Counted from the first letter of the stretch, positions 53,355 to 61,921 are shown. The stretch is DNA of 64,000 nt from Pseudosporangium ferrugineum (GCF_003002065.1 NZ_PVZG01000015.1:124001-188000), one strand, 5' to 3'. Notes: generated by a model from the sequence alone, not told the origin. Numbers and translations: made by a program.

Positions 53355-54542
53355 ATGGCCAAGAACCAGTTCGTCCGTACGAAGCCACATCTCAACATCG
53401 GTACGATGGGTCATGTCGACCACGGCAAGACGACCCTGACCGCCGCCATCACGAAGGTCCTCGCCGACCGCGACCCGGCAACCAACCGGTACGTCGCGTT
53501 CGACGGGATCGACAAGGCCCCGGAGGAGCACGACCGCGGCATCACCATCAACATCGCCCACGTCGAGTACGAGACCGCCAACCGCCACTACGCCCACGTC
53601 GACATGCCCGGTCACGCCGACTACGTGAAGAACATGATCACGGGGGCGGCGCAGGTGGACGGCGCGATCCTCGTGGTCTCGGCCCAGGACGGCGCCATGC
53701 CGCAGACCCGCGAGCACGTGCTGCTCGCCCAGCGGGTCGGCGTGCCGTACCTGGTGGTGGCGCTCAACAAGAGCGACACCGTCGAGGACGAGGAGCTGCT
53801 CGACCTGGTGGAGCTGGAGGTCCGCGAGCTCGTCGGCGAGTACGGCTTCCCCGGCGACGAGGTGCCGGTGGTGCGTGTCAGCGCGCTGAAGGCCCTCGAG
53901 GGCGACCCGCGGTGGACGCGGTCGATCCTGGATCTGCTCGACGCGGTCGACGCGTACGTGCCGGTCCCGCCGCGCGAGCTGGGTGAGCCGTTCCTGATGC
54001 CGATCGAGAACGTGCTGACCATCAGCGGGCGCGGCACCGTGGTCACCGGCAAGATCGAGCGCGGCGTGCTGCGCGTCGGGGATCCGGTCGAGGTCGTCGG
54101 CCTCGGCCCGACCGTCGCCACGGTGGCGACCGGTCTCGAGACGTTCGGCAAGTCGCTGCCCACCGCGGAGGCGGGCGACAACGCCGCCGTCCTGCTCCGC
54201 GGCATCAAGCGCGACCAGGTGCAGCGCGGCCAGGTCGTGGCGCTGCCCGGCAGCGTCACCCCGCACCGGAGCTTCCGGGCGCGGATGTACGCCCTGACGA
54301 AGGAGGAGGGTGGCCGGCACACGCCGTTCGTGGCGAACTACCGGCCGCAGTTCTTCTTCCGCACCACGGACGTGTCCGGCGCGATCGACCTCGGTGACCT
54401 GCCGATGGTCATGCCGGGCGACACCGTGGAGCTGACCGTGCACCTCGGCAAGGAGGTCCCGATGGACGCCGGGCTGGGCTTCGCGGTCCGCGAGGGTGGC
54501 CGTACGGTCGCGGCCGGCACCGTGACCGAGCTGCTCGACTAG
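53355..54542 (+). CDS. tuf: Divergent stand-alone elongation factor Tu
   Basis: EF-Tu of 395 residues: GHVDHGKT (19-26), DMPGH (83-87), NKSD (138-141) and SAL are intact, so GTP binding is expected. It stands outside the str operon (no rpsL, rpsG or fusA around). It diverges from housekeeping actinobacterial EF-Tu: Arg127, Lys233 and Ala278 correspond to E. coli Q124, R230 and G275, positions where substitutions are known to give kirromycin, pulvomycin and GE2270A resistance. The C-terminal domain is shortened by one residue near 346. Likely a second, possibly resistance-type, EF-Tu. Confidence 0.92.
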   Translation: MAKNQFVRTKPHLNIGTMGHVDHGKTTLTAAITKVLADRDPATNRYVAFDGIDKAPEEHDRGITINIAHVEYETANRHYAHVDMPGHADYVKNMITGAAQVDGAILVVSAQDGAMPQTREHVLLAQRVGVPYLVVALNKSDTVEDEELLDLVELEVRELVGEYGFPGDEVPVVRVSALKALEGDPRWTRSILDLLDAVDAYVPVPPRELGEPFLMPIENVLTISGRGTVVTGKIERGVLRVGDPVEVVGLGPTVATVATGLETFGKSLPTAEAGDNAAVLLRGIKRDQVQRGQVVALPGSVTPHRSFRARMYALTKEEGGRHTPFVANYRPQFFFRTTDVSGAIDLGDLPMVMPGDTVELTVHLGKEVPMDAGLGFAVREGGRTVAAGTVTELLD

Positions 54543-54562
54543 CTGTTGCGTCCACGGACGAG

Positions 54563-54595
54563 GGAAGGGGCCATCCGGTTCGGGTGGCCCCTTCC
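54563..54595. terminator. Bidirectional terminator between tuf and lipase gene
   Basis: An 11-bp perfect stem (GGAAGGGGCCA / TGGCCCCTTCC) with an 11-base loop, 20 bp after the tuf stop and 7 bp after the convergent lipase stop. Confidence 0.72.
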
Positions 54596-54602
54596 GCCGC
54601 GG

Positions 54603-55406
54603 TCAGGGCAGGACGGAGTTCAGGGCGGGCAGGTAGCCGTACTTGTAGCCGTTGCTCGTCGGGTGGAAGGAGTCGGTCGGCGGGATCAGGGTGAGGCCGT
54701 GCAGCCACGCGCTGGGCCCGCAGATGCCGTGGCCGGCGAACTCGTCGGTGACGTCCGACCAGATGAAGCCGGCCGCCTGGGAACGCGCCTTGATGACCTT
54801 GTTGAGTTCGGCGGCGCCCTTGTTGATCGACTTGCGCTTGGGGATGCTCATGCCGGCGAAGCCGCAGCTCGGGGCGGTCTCGTCGAACAGGATGGGGTAA
54901 CCCAGGACGACCACCCTTGCGTTCGGAGCCTTGCCGCGGATCTCGCGGTACGTGGCGTCGAACGTGGCCGGCATCTCGTCCTCGAGCATCTCCAGCGCCT
55001 CGTCGACCTTGGCGGCGCAACCGCTGTCGCTGGAGAGCGTGCAGGTGATGATGGTCGAGGCGAAGCCCACGTCGTTGCCGCCGATGGTCACGGTCACCAG
55101 GTCGGTGCCCTGGTTCAGCGCCGACAGCTGCGAGGACCGCAGCGAGCCGGTGGTGGCGCCGCTGCAGGCGACCGAGCGGTACGTCGCCGGGTGGTTGGCC
55201 GCGTTCCAGAGGCCGGGGTAGGCGTTCGGGCTGCGCAGGCAGGTGCCGGACTGGCCGGGCGCGCCGACGCCGGAGGAGTAGGAATCGCCGAGGGCGACGT
55301 AGTCCCACTCGGACGCAGGGGTCGCGGCGGCGGCGGGGGCCGCGGTGGCGACGGTCAGCAGGATGGACGAGACGAGGCAGGCGAGAACGGTGGTACGTCT
55401 GCTCAT
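54603..55406 (-). CDS. Secreted SGNH/GDSL lipase-esterase
   Basis: Exported hydrolase of 267 residues; signal peptide ends PAAAA. Block I ALGDSYSSGVG holds the Ser, TIGGNDVGF is block III, and PTDSFHPTSNG carries the Asp-x-x-His of the triad. Six Cys match the three disulfides of the Streptomyces extracellular lipase of this family. Several palindromes lie in the 239-bp upstream spacer. Confidence 0.93.
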   Translation of the reverse strand: MSRRTTVLACLVSSILLTVATAAPAAAATPASEWDYVALGDSYSSGVGAPGQSGTCLRSPNAYPGLWNAANHPATYRSVACSGATTGSLRSSQLSALNQGTDLVTVTIGGNDVGFASTIITCTLSSDSGCAAKVDEALEMLEDEMPATFDATYREIRGKAPNARVVVLGYPILFDETAPSCGFAGMSIPKRKSINKGAAELNKVIKARSQAAGFIWSDVTDEFAGHGICGPSAWLHGLTLIPPTDSFHPTSNGYKYGYLPALNSVLP

Positions 55407-55440
55407 CGGGGGTGGCCTCCGGATCCGCGAAGGGTGGGGG

Positions 55441-55555
55441 CCGAAGCGCTTCGGTTACCGAAGAGTAAGTCAAGGCTTCGGGGAAAGAAACACGGTGACA
55501 TTCCTGTTACCTCGTAGTAACATGCATCGATGTGACCTGCATGAATGTCATGCAG
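55441..55555. promoter_or_regulatory. Three palindromes upstream of the lipase gene
   Basis: CCGAAGCGCTTCGG (55441-55454), TGTTAC-N6-GTAACA (55505-55522) and CTGCATGA-ATG-TCATGCAG (55537-55555) are all perfect dyads; the last two flank ATCGATGTGACC. The stretch is AT-rich for this genome. It lies between the lipase and the divergent small gene at 55646. Confidence 0.5.
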
Positions 55556-55645
55556 TGATCAATCGTGTTCGTATCGCTACGAGCTTTCACCGGCGCCACA
55601 GCCGATCTTCAGCGTGTCCTCAGTTCGGCGGATTAGCGTCGGGAC

Positions 55646-56026
55646 ATGGATGAGCAGAGGGCTCGCCGGGTCGTCGAGACCCTGCGCGGGCGCAACGTCT
55701 TCGCGCACGTGAAGCTCCCGCACGCCGGCATCACCCAGTACGGCATCCGCGTCGTGCTGCCGGACGGCCGCGAGGCGATCTGGGACAACGACGGCACCGC
55801 GGGGCTCGAGGCGCAGATCATGCGCAACGGGGTGCTGGTCGGCTTCGTCCCCTCGATCCCCGGCTCGGAGGGCTTCGCCGACGAGCAGATCATCGAGGCG
55901 ATCGCCCGCGCCGACTACGACCAGCCGATCGGCCGGTCCCGCCCGGTGGCGAACCGGCGGCCCGCCCCGGTGGCCCCGCGCCCGGCCGGCCTCGCCGAAC
56001 GCCTCCGCCGCACCTTCCGCGACTGA
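55646..56026 (+). CDS. Uncharacterised small protein
   Basis: Protein of 126 residues. The first 90 residues look folded (VKLPHAGITQYGIRVVLPDGREAIWDNDGTAGLEAQIMRNGVLVGFVPSIPG), followed by a Pro/Arg-rich tail. Not recognised. Sequence up to 56204 contains only GC-rich DNA. Confidence 0.7.
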   Translation: MDEQRARRVVETLRGRNVFAHVKLPHAGITQYGIRVVLPDGREAIWDNDGTAGLEAQIMRNGVLVGFVPSIPGSEGFADEQIIEAIARADYDQPIGRSRPVANRRPAPVAPRPAGLAERLRRTFRD

Positions 56027-56204
56027 CCGGCGCCGCCCGCCGGGGCGGCGGGGGCGGACGGACACCTACCGACGCCACCACGCCGTCCGCCGCCGGGGAG
56101 CGGGCGTTCAGGACGGCAGGCCACGCACGCCCGGCGGGCCGTGGGGGAGCCGTCGGCCGGGTCGGCGGCGGGGCTGGGTGGCGGCGGGGCTGGGTGGCGG
56201 GTGG

Positions 56205-56480
56205 TCAGGGGCGTGGGGGCAGGGGGATGCGCAGGCTCACCGCTCCGCGCAGGTCGAGCCAGGCCTGCTCCGGGCCGCGGACCAGGCGGATGATCACGTC
56301 CTCGCAGGACGGGCAGCGGGCCACCAGGCCGGGGGACGGGCCCCACAGCCGCAGGGCCGCGACCGGGCTCGGGTGGCCGCAGCCGGCGCAGGTCGCCACC
56401 GCCCCGGTCAGGTCGACGGCGAAGATCTCGCCGAGGTCTCCGCCCATCGCGTTGCCGTCGATCTCGAAGCCGGACGTCAT
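56205..56480 (-). CDS. DUF6510-like zinc-ribbon protein
   Basis: Protein of 91 residues with two CxxC knuckles (TCAGCG and RCPSCE), which fits a zinc ribbon; the N-terminus IDGNAMGGDLGEIF matches DUF6510. Its ATG overlaps the reductase stop. Last gene of the three-gene redox operon. Confidence 0.82.
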   Translation of the reverse strand: MTSGFEIDGNAMGGDLGEIFAVDLTGAVATCAGCGHPSPVAALRLWGPSPGLVARCPSCEDVIIRLVRGPEQAWLDLRGAVSLRIPLPPRP

Positions 56481-57226
56481 GGCGTACCCCCGAACCGTTC
56501 GGTCCTGATCTTCTTCGGGTCGTGGCCCAGCGCGACGAGGATGTCCGCGGACGCCTCGACGAACGCGGTGGGGCCGCAGACGAAGACGTCCGGCGCGAAG
56601 TCCGGCGGCCAGCCGTGGGTGTTCAGCGTGGCCACCCCCAGCCGGGCCGGCGGATCCGGCCAGCCGTCGGGCGTCTTGCGGGTGTAGACGTGGTGGACGT
56701 CCAGGCCCGGGTCGTCGCGGACCCGGCGGGCCAGCTCGGCGCCGTAGAGGGCGTCCTGCGGGGTGCGTACGGAGTGGACGAGGCGGAACGGCTGGCGGCC
56801 ACGGAGGTCGCCGCGCGCCCGGATCATCGCCATCAGCGGGACGAGGCCCGAGCCGCCGGCCACGAGCAGCACCGGCGGCGGGGCGGCACGCCAGACGAAC
56901 CAGCCGCCGACCGGGCCGCGGAGCTCCAGCTGCTGCCCCGGCTCCAGCACGTCGGTGAGGTACGACGACACCTCGCCGTCCTCGACCCGCTGGACGGTGA
57001 GCTCCACCTTCGCGCCGTCGCGCCACGCCGAGGCGATCGAGTAGCTGCGCTGGGCCGAGTAGCCGTCCGGGGCGGTGAGGCGTACGTCGACGTGCTGGCC
57101 GGGCAGGTGGCCGGGCCACTGCGGCACGTCGAGCACCAGGGTGCGCGCGGACGGCGTCTCCCACCGGGCCTCCGCCACGGTGGCCGCCCGCCAGGTCAGT
57201 CGCCCTGGTAGCGCTGTTCGCGCCAT
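56477..57226 (-). CDS. Ferredoxin-NADP reductase-family oxidoreductase
   Basis: FAD/NAD(P) reductase of 249 residues: RSYSIASA binds FAD, GGSGLVPLMAMIRA the nicotinamide and FVCGPTAFVE is the C-terminal motif. ATG 57226 overlaps the molybdoenzyme gene by 31 bp. No iron-sulfur domain. It is the expected electron partner of the molybdopterin protein. Confidence 0.9.
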   Translation of the reverse strand: MARTALPGRLTWRAATVAEARWETPSARTLVLDVPQWPGHLPGQHVDVRLTAPDGYSAQRSYSIASAWRDGAKVELTVQRVEDGEVSSYLTDVLEPGQQLELRGPVGGWFVWRAAPPPVLLVAGGSGLVPLMAMIRARGDLRGRQPFRLVHSVRTPQDALYGAELARRVRDDPGLDVHHVYTRKTPDGWPDPPARLGVATLNTHGWPPDFAPDVFVCGPTAFVEASADILVALGHDPKKIRTERFGGTP

Positions 57227-57795
57227 GGGTCCCCGTACAAGTGGTAGCCGGCCTCTTCCCAGAAGCCGGGCTCGTCCTGCGGGAGCATCTGGATGCCGTT
57301 GACCCACTTCGCGGACTTCCAGAAGTAGAGGTGCGGCACCACGAGCCGGGCCGGGCCGCCGTGCTCCGGGTGCAGCGGCTCACCCTCGAAGGTGTGCGCG
57401 ATCCAGGCCTTGCCGTCGAGCAGATCCTCCAGCGGGACGTTCGTGGTGTAGCCGCCGTAGCCGTGCACCATGGTGAAGTCGGCGGCCGACTCGACGTTCT
57501 CGAACAGGGTGTCGAGCGAGACGCCACGCCAGGTGGTGCCCAACTTGGACCATTTCGTCACGCAGTGGATGTCGACCGTGAAGTCCTCCTGCGGCAGCGC
57601 CTGGAACTCGTCCCACGACCAGCTCGTGCGCCCACCGGTCTCGTCGGAGATGGTGAACGTCCAGCGGTCGAGCGGGATGCGCGGCGTCGGCCCGGCGGAC
57701 AGCACCGGGAAGTCCTCGGTGAGGTACTGCCCGGGCGGCAGGTCGGGCCGCGACGAGCGGCGCCGCCCGCCGAACCCGGGGGAGATGATGCTCAT
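57196..57795 (-). CDS. Molybdopterin-dependent oxidoreductase (sulfite oxidase fold)
   Basis: Protein of 199 residues with the sulfite-oxidase-type Moco domain: DIHCVTKWSKLGTTWRGV contains the Mo-ligand Cys, and HGYGGYTTNVPLEDLL, WKSAKWVNGIQML are conserved. No signal peptide and no dimerisation domain, so it is a minimal cytoplasmic member. Head gene of the operon with the FNR-like reductase and DUF6510. Confidence 0.91.
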   Translation of the reverse strand: MSIISPGFGGRRRSSRPDLPPGQYLTEDFPVLSAGPTPRIPLDRWTFTISDETGGRTSWSWDEFQALPQEDFTVDIHCVTKWSKLGTTWRGVSLDTLFENVESAADFTMVHGYGGYTTNVPLEDLLDGKAWIAHTFEGEPLHPEHGGPARLVVPHLYFWKSAKWVNGIQMLPQDEPGFWEEAGYHLYGDPWREQRYQGD

Positions 57796-57833
57796 GCCGA
57801 GCAGTAAACCCCACGATCAGGCCGGGCGACAGG

Positions 57834-58565
57834 TCACCCGACCGCGAAGCTCACGCCCGCGCCCGGCAACGGCTCCCCGTTCTTCCCGTACGCGGTGAGC
57901 TTCTTCAATGTGGCATCCGGCTTGACCTCGGCCGGGTCGAACCAGAACGCCACGACCGAGGGATCGTCGCTCCACCGGGCCAGTCGCGCCGTGACCCGGC
58001 GGCCGTTCGCCTCCACGGTGATCTTCACCGGGTCCCCGACGAAGTAGCCGAACGCCGGGGTCGGCCGGTCGTCCACCATCATCGGCGCCTGGGCCGCGTG
58101 GAAGCCGGGCGTCCGGTCCTCGCCCTCGGCGTCGTTGCTGATCACGTCGGCGGCCAGGGCGCCGCCCGCGGCACGCCGCCCGGCGACCAGCCCGATCGCC
58201 GGCAGCTTCGTGCCGGAGAGCGGCTGGAACCACAGCACCATCGGTTCGCCGCCGGGGGCGGTCAGGCCGGTGGAGATCACGTCGCCCTGGACGCCGCCGG
58301 CCGGCCCGGCGGAGCCCGGCGCCGTCGCGGTCGCCGAGGCCGCGGCCCGCTCCCCGCCGTCGGGCCGGTTGCCGCCGGCGCGGACGAGCTGTCCGCCCCC
58401 GACCAGCAGCACCAGCACGGCGGCGGCGGAGGTGGCGCCGACGGCGAGGCGCCGGCGGCGGCGCAGCCGGCCGCCCTGGATCATGACCGCGCCGAGGTCG
58501 AGCTCGCGCGGCTCGAAATCCGGCGGGGAGTGCATGGCGTCCTTCAGGTCGTCGAGGTCGTTCAT
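57834..58565 (-). CDS. Single-pass membrane protein of the SigE-type sigma operon
   Basis: Protein of 243 residues: a short cytoplasmic N-terminus (1-38), one transmembrane helix (about 40-60), a low-complexity linker and an extracytoplasmic domain (about 100-243). That domain is clearly homologous to the secreted protein at 59192: both have P-G-F-H...PTPAFGY(F/Y)VG, T-A-(R/K)-x-A-x-WS-x-D-x-SV-x-AFWF and end near A-V-G. It overlaps the sigma gene by four bases. I infer an anti-sigma-like or sensor role; no zinc motif. Confidence 0.82.
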   Translation of the reverse strand: MNDLDDLKDAMHSPPDFEPRELDLGAVMIQGGRLRRRRRLAVGATSAAAVLVLLVGGGQLVRAGGNRPDGGERAAASATATAPGSAGPAGGVQGDVISTGLTAPGGEPMVLWFQPLSGTKLPAIGLVAGRRAAGGALAADVISNDAEGEDRTPGFHAAQAPMMVDDRPTPAFGYFVGDPVKITVEANGRRVTARLARWSDDPSVVAFWFDPAEVKPDATLKKLTAYGKNGEPLPGAGVSFAVG

Positions 58566-59083
58566 CGGGTGGCACCGCTTTCCATACCCTGGCGGGGGGA
58601 CGGGACAGAGATCCGGAGCTTGGCGAGCGCCCTCGAGTTGAGGCTCTTCACCGTGCCCAGCGACAGGTTCAGCTCGCGTGCCACGTCGACCTCGGTGATG
58701 TCGAAGAGGTGCCGCATCACGATGACCGTGCGCTCCCGTGGGGAGAGCGCCTTCAGCGCGCCGATCAGCCAGCGCCGCCGGGTGACGTCGTCGGCCACGT
58801 CCCGCGCCACCGGTTGCTCGGGGAGCTGCTCGGTCGCGTACTCGCGCATCGGGCGGCGCCACTGGTCGGTGATCAGGTTCGCCAGGACCGTGCGGGCGTA
58901 CGCGTACGGGTCCTTGCGGCGCACCCTTCCCCAGGAGGCGTACACCCGGACGAGCGCGGCCTGGGCCGCCTCCTCGGCCTGATGCCGGTCCCCGGTCAGC
59001 AGGTATGCGGCGCGTTGCAGCCGCGCCGAGCTCGCGCGCGCGAACTCGACGAACTCGTCGTCACCTCGTCGACCAGATCTCAC
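58562..59083 (-). CDS. SigE-family ECF sigma factor
   Basis: Sigma factor of about 173 residues. Region 2: EFARASSARLQRAAYLLTG ... AEEAAQAALVRVYASW; region 4: LSPRERTVIVMRHLFDITEVDVARELNLSLGTVKSLNSRAL. I prefer GTG 59083 as a leaderless start, because the CGTC -10 box ends at 59093; ATG 59092 would fall between the -10 box and the start of transcription. Belongs to the actinobacterial SigE-like family (TIGR02983 type). Confidence 0.9.
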   Translation of the reverse strand: MRSGRRGDDEFVEFARASSARLQRAAYLLTGDRHQAEEAAQAALVRVYASWGRVRRKDPYAYARTVLANLITDQWRRPMREYATEQLPEQPVARDVADDVTRRRWLIGALKALSPRERTVIVMRHLFDITEVDVARELNLSLGTVKSLNSRALAKLRISVPSPRQGMESGATR

Positions 59084-59092
59084 GACAGCCAT

Positions 59093-59145
59093 GACGGCCG
59101 GGGGCCGCAAAAGGTTGCGGCAACCTTCCGGCGCCCTCGCCCGTC
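59093..59145. promoter_or_regulatory. Bidirectional ECF promoter with shared palindromic -35
   Basis: The 17-mer AAGGTTGCGGCAACCTT (59111-59127) supplies GCAACC on both strands. Rightward: GCAACC 59120-59125, 16-bp spacer, CGTC 59142-59145. Leftward: GCAACC 59118-59113, 16-bp spacer, CGTC 59096-59093. CAACC and CGTC are typical ECF -35 and -10 elements, so one sigma factor should drive both genes. Confidence 0.78.
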
Positions 59146-59191
59146 TCGATCAACGTCTCGCACCATCCGCCCATCATGAGGGAGCCGAACA

Positions 59192-59815
59192 ATGACCCTG
59201 TCCCGCAACCGCTGGATCCTGGCCGCCGGCGTGACCGGCATCGCTGTGGCGGTGGCGGTGACCGGCGCCGTCGCGGCCAACGCCGCGCAGGAACCGGCAC
59301 CGAGGAGCACGGCGTCCGCGGGCGAGGTGCCGGTGTCCATTCCGGAGCCGCCCGTCGCCCCGGACGCCATCGGAACGGTCATCGACACCGGAATCGCCGC
59401 GAAGCAGGGCACCTGGGTCTTCGCCTTCGTCCCGGTGAAGGACAAGGAGCTGCCGCAGACCGACTTCGGCCTGATGGCCGGCCGCCGGCAGGCGAGCGGC
59501 GCGGTCAGCGCCGACGTGATGGTCAACGAGGTCGTCGGGCCGGCGAAGGCGCCGGGCTTCCACGGCATCGAGGGCGCCATGGAGGTCAACGGCGAGCCCA
59601 CCCCGGCGTTCGGCTACTACGTCGGGGCGGCCGAGCGGATCACGGCGAAGGCCGGCAAGCGTACGGTCACCGCGAAGATCGCGGCCTGGAGCGAGGACTC
59701 CTCGGTCAAGGCCTTCTGGTTCGCACCGGGCACCGGTGAGGTGACCGATGTGCGCGCCTTCGACGCCGCCGGCAAGGCGCTCCCGGCCGGCCACGACGTG
59801 GTCGCCGTCGGCTAG
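59192..59815 (+). CDS. Secreted paralogue of the sigma-linked membrane protein
   Basis: Exported protein of 207 residues; GGGAGC before ATG 59192, signal peptide ending AANAAQ. Residues about 60-207 are homologous to the extracytoplasmic domain of the membrane protein at 57834-58565. No known family recognised. Divergent from the sigma gene under an ECF-type promoter, so a predicted regulon member. It may compete with, or ligand-load, its membrane paralogue. Confidence 0.83.
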   Translation: MTLSRNRWILAAGVTGIAVAVAVTGAVAANAAQEPAPRSTASAGEVPVSIPEPPVAPDAIGTVIDTGIAAKQGTWVFAFVPVKDKELPQTDFGLMAGRRQASGAVSADVMVNEVVGPAKAPGFHGIEGAMEVNGEPTPAFGYYVGAAERITAKAGKRTVTAKIAAWSEDSSVKAFWFAPGTGEVTDVRAFDAAGKALPAGHDVVAVG

Positions 59816-60643
59816 CTAGAGCCAGGTGGCTCGGACCCGGTCGGCCTCTCCGGCCGCCTGCATCCGGCCCGCTTCGGCGGCCGGGGCGCGGCGGGAGGGG
59901 TCGAGCGGGTTGCGGCCGATCGCGGTGAGGGCGGCGTCGGTCGGGCTGATCACGGCCGTGCGCCCGGGCAGCGTCCGGGCCTGGGAGGCCGGGCGGTCGC
60001 GGCGCCGGACCGCGGCGGTCAGCGGCGCCACCACGATCACCCGGTCGTAGTCGCGGGCCAGGTCGGCGTTCGCGGCCGAGCGCACCCCGCCGTCCACGTA
60101 GCGCCGGCCCGCCACCGTCATCGGCGGCCACACCAGCGGCACGGCGCAGCTGGCGGCGACCGCGTCGATCAGGGACACCCCGCTGTCCCGGTCGAAGACG
60201 CGTACCTCGCCGGTCAGGGCGTCGACGGCGGGCACGAGCAGGCGCGCCGCCGGCCACTCGTCGCGCTGGACCCGGGCCGCGATGGCCGTGCGCCGCTCCG
60301 ACTCCGGCACCGTGCGGGCCTTGAGCGCGGCGCGGCCGAGGCGGGCCCGGCCCTTCGCCCGGTCGCCCGGCCACAGCCCGGCGACCACGAAGCCGAGCAG
60401 CGCCCGGGTGCCGAACACCGCGTTGGTGTCGCCGGAGGTGTCGGCGAGCTCGCGGGCGTACAGCTCGGCGACGGGGGTGCCGCTGGTGAGCTGGGCGGCG
60501 ACCACGGAACCGGCGGACGTGCCGACGAACAGGTCGGCGCCGCTCAGGTCGAGGCCGCGCTCGGCGAGCCCGTGCAGCAGGCCGATCTCCCAGGCGACCC
60601 CGGTGACGCCGCCACCGCCGAGCACGAGCGCGCGCTTCTCCAT
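59816..60643 (-). CDS. Patatin-like phospholipase (RssA-like)
   Basis: Protein of 275 residues: oxyanion GGGGVTG, nucleophile GTSAGS and DGG dyad Asp (YVDGGVRS). A cytoplasmic lipid acyl hydrolase. Its stop codon abuts that of the converging secreted protein gene. Confidence 0.93.
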   Translation of the reverse strand: MEKRALVLGGGGVTGVAWEIGLLHGLAERGLDLSGADLFVGTSAGSVVAAQLTSGTPVAELYARELADTSGDTNAVFGTRALLGFVVAGLWPGDRAKGRARLGRAALKARTVPESERRTAIAARVQRDEWPAARLLVPAVDALTGEVRVFDRDSGVSLIDAVAASCAVPLVWPPMTVAGRRYVDGGVRSAANADLARDYDRVIVVAPLTAAVRRRDRPASQARTLPGRTAVISPTDAALTAIGRNPLDPSRRAPAAEAGRMQAAGEADRVRATWL

Positions 60644-60668
60644 GCGCCCATGATTCCCCCTCGGGAGC

Positions 60669-61802
60669 TCAGCCGCCGAACAGGGTGGCGTACTCGGCGG
60701 CGGACCGCGGGTTGCGGCGGCACGGCGCGTCGGTGCGGAAGAGGCTGGACTGGACGCCGCCCGCGCCGCAGTCCGAGAAGTACGCCTCGTAGGCGAGGTG
60801 CGTCGCGTGGGTCGCGAACCAGTCGTGCATCCACTTCACGAAGCTCGGGTTCTCGCGGCCCGCGTCGCCGGTGGGCACCACGCCCCATTCGCCTACCGAG
60901 AACGGTTTGCCGTGGGCGCGGGCGAAGTCGTACAGCCAGGTGAGGCCCTCCGGGCGGGTGGCCGTACGGTCGAACGCGGCCTTCGTCGGCGACCACGGGT
61001 AGTGGTCGTAGTTGTCGATGCCGATGATGTCCACATAGTCGTCGCCGGGGTAGCAGTTGGTGCTGACCCCGCCGCACACGCCGGCCGGGGTGTTGTGGGC
61101 GTTGATGGTCCAGTCCAGCAGCACGTCCGGGTTGGTCGCGCGGATGTTGTCGGCGGCCCGCCGGTAACAGTCGATCCAGGTCCGCGGGTCGTCCGCGCGC
61201 CACGACGAGGTCTGCTCGTTGAACTCCCAGCCGAGGCGCACCACCGAGTCGCCGCGGTAGTGGCCGCGCATCAGCGTGCCGAACGCCCGCCAGTCCGCGT
61301 CGTGCTCGCCCCGGGCGCAGGCCGGCAGGTCGGCGGCGGCGCCGTCCGGCACCAGGCCCTGGGAGACGACCAGCATGCCCTCGAAGTCGGCGAAGAGCTC
61401 GAACGTCCAGCCGGTGCCGCGGGTCATCGACTCCCAGGAGGTGCGGTCGGTGTAGGTCTGTGCGATGCGGCAGGCCCGTCCGCGCGCCGTGCAGAACGCC
61501 TTGACGTGCGCGGTGTCGAAGAGCGGGTCGCCGTTGACGCCGGAGAGCCCGTTGGCGCCGGGCCAGGAGCCGTCGGTGCGGGGCAGCGCGATCAGCTGCC
61601 GGGCCGACAACGGATTCCTCGGGTTCACCGTACGGGCGGCGGCACGCGAGGGTGACGCCGGCGAGGCGGTCGCCGGTGCGGGGACGGGCGGCGGGTCGTC
61701 CTCCGTGGTCGCCACGCCGACGCCGAGGCCGGTGAGCACGACGAGCACGGCGAACACGCCCAGCAGCAGCGACCGCCGGCCGCGCCATCGTCCCCCGGCC
61801 AT
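60669..61802 (-). CDS. GH26-like beta-mannanase with N-terminal membrane anchor or signal
   Basis: Protein of 377 residues; GGGAGAG before ATG 61802. An N-terminal hydrophobic helix (about 12-32) is a signal or anchor, then a Pro/Ala/Ser linker. The TIM barrel has RLGWEFNEQ (acid/base Glu) and FSVGEWG (nucleophile Glu), and WTINAHNTP; this fits GH26 and related mannanase/endoglucanase families. A CATTTCCGGAAATG palindrome lies 151 bp upstream. Confidence 0.88.
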   Translation of the reverse strand: MAGGRWRGRRSLLLGVFAVLVVLTGLGVGVATTEDDPPPVPAPATASPASPSRAAARTVNPRNPLSARQLIALPRTDGSWPGANGLSGVNGDPLFDTAHVKAFCTARGRACRIAQTYTDRTSWESMTRGTGWTFELFADFEGMLVVSQGLVPDGAAADLPACARGEHDADWRAFGTLMRGHYRGDSVVRLGWEFNEQTSSWRADDPRTWIDCYRRAADNIRATNPDVLLDWTINAHNTPAGVCGGVSTNCYPGDDYVDIIGIDNYDHYPWSPTKAAFDRTATRPEGLTWLYDFARAHGKPFSVGEWGVVPTGDAGRENPSFVKWMHDWFATHATHLAYEAYFSDCGAGGVQSSLFRTDAPCRRNPRSAAEYATLFGG

Positions 61803-61921
61803 GCGTTGCTCTCCCGGCGATCGTTTCCCCTCGCCGAAGTCTGACAGTTCCACCGGCGGCGGGGGCGGCGTTCGGCCGAGTCCGTGCCCGCCCGGGGGTG
61901 CGCCGCCGGCGCCGGAAATGC

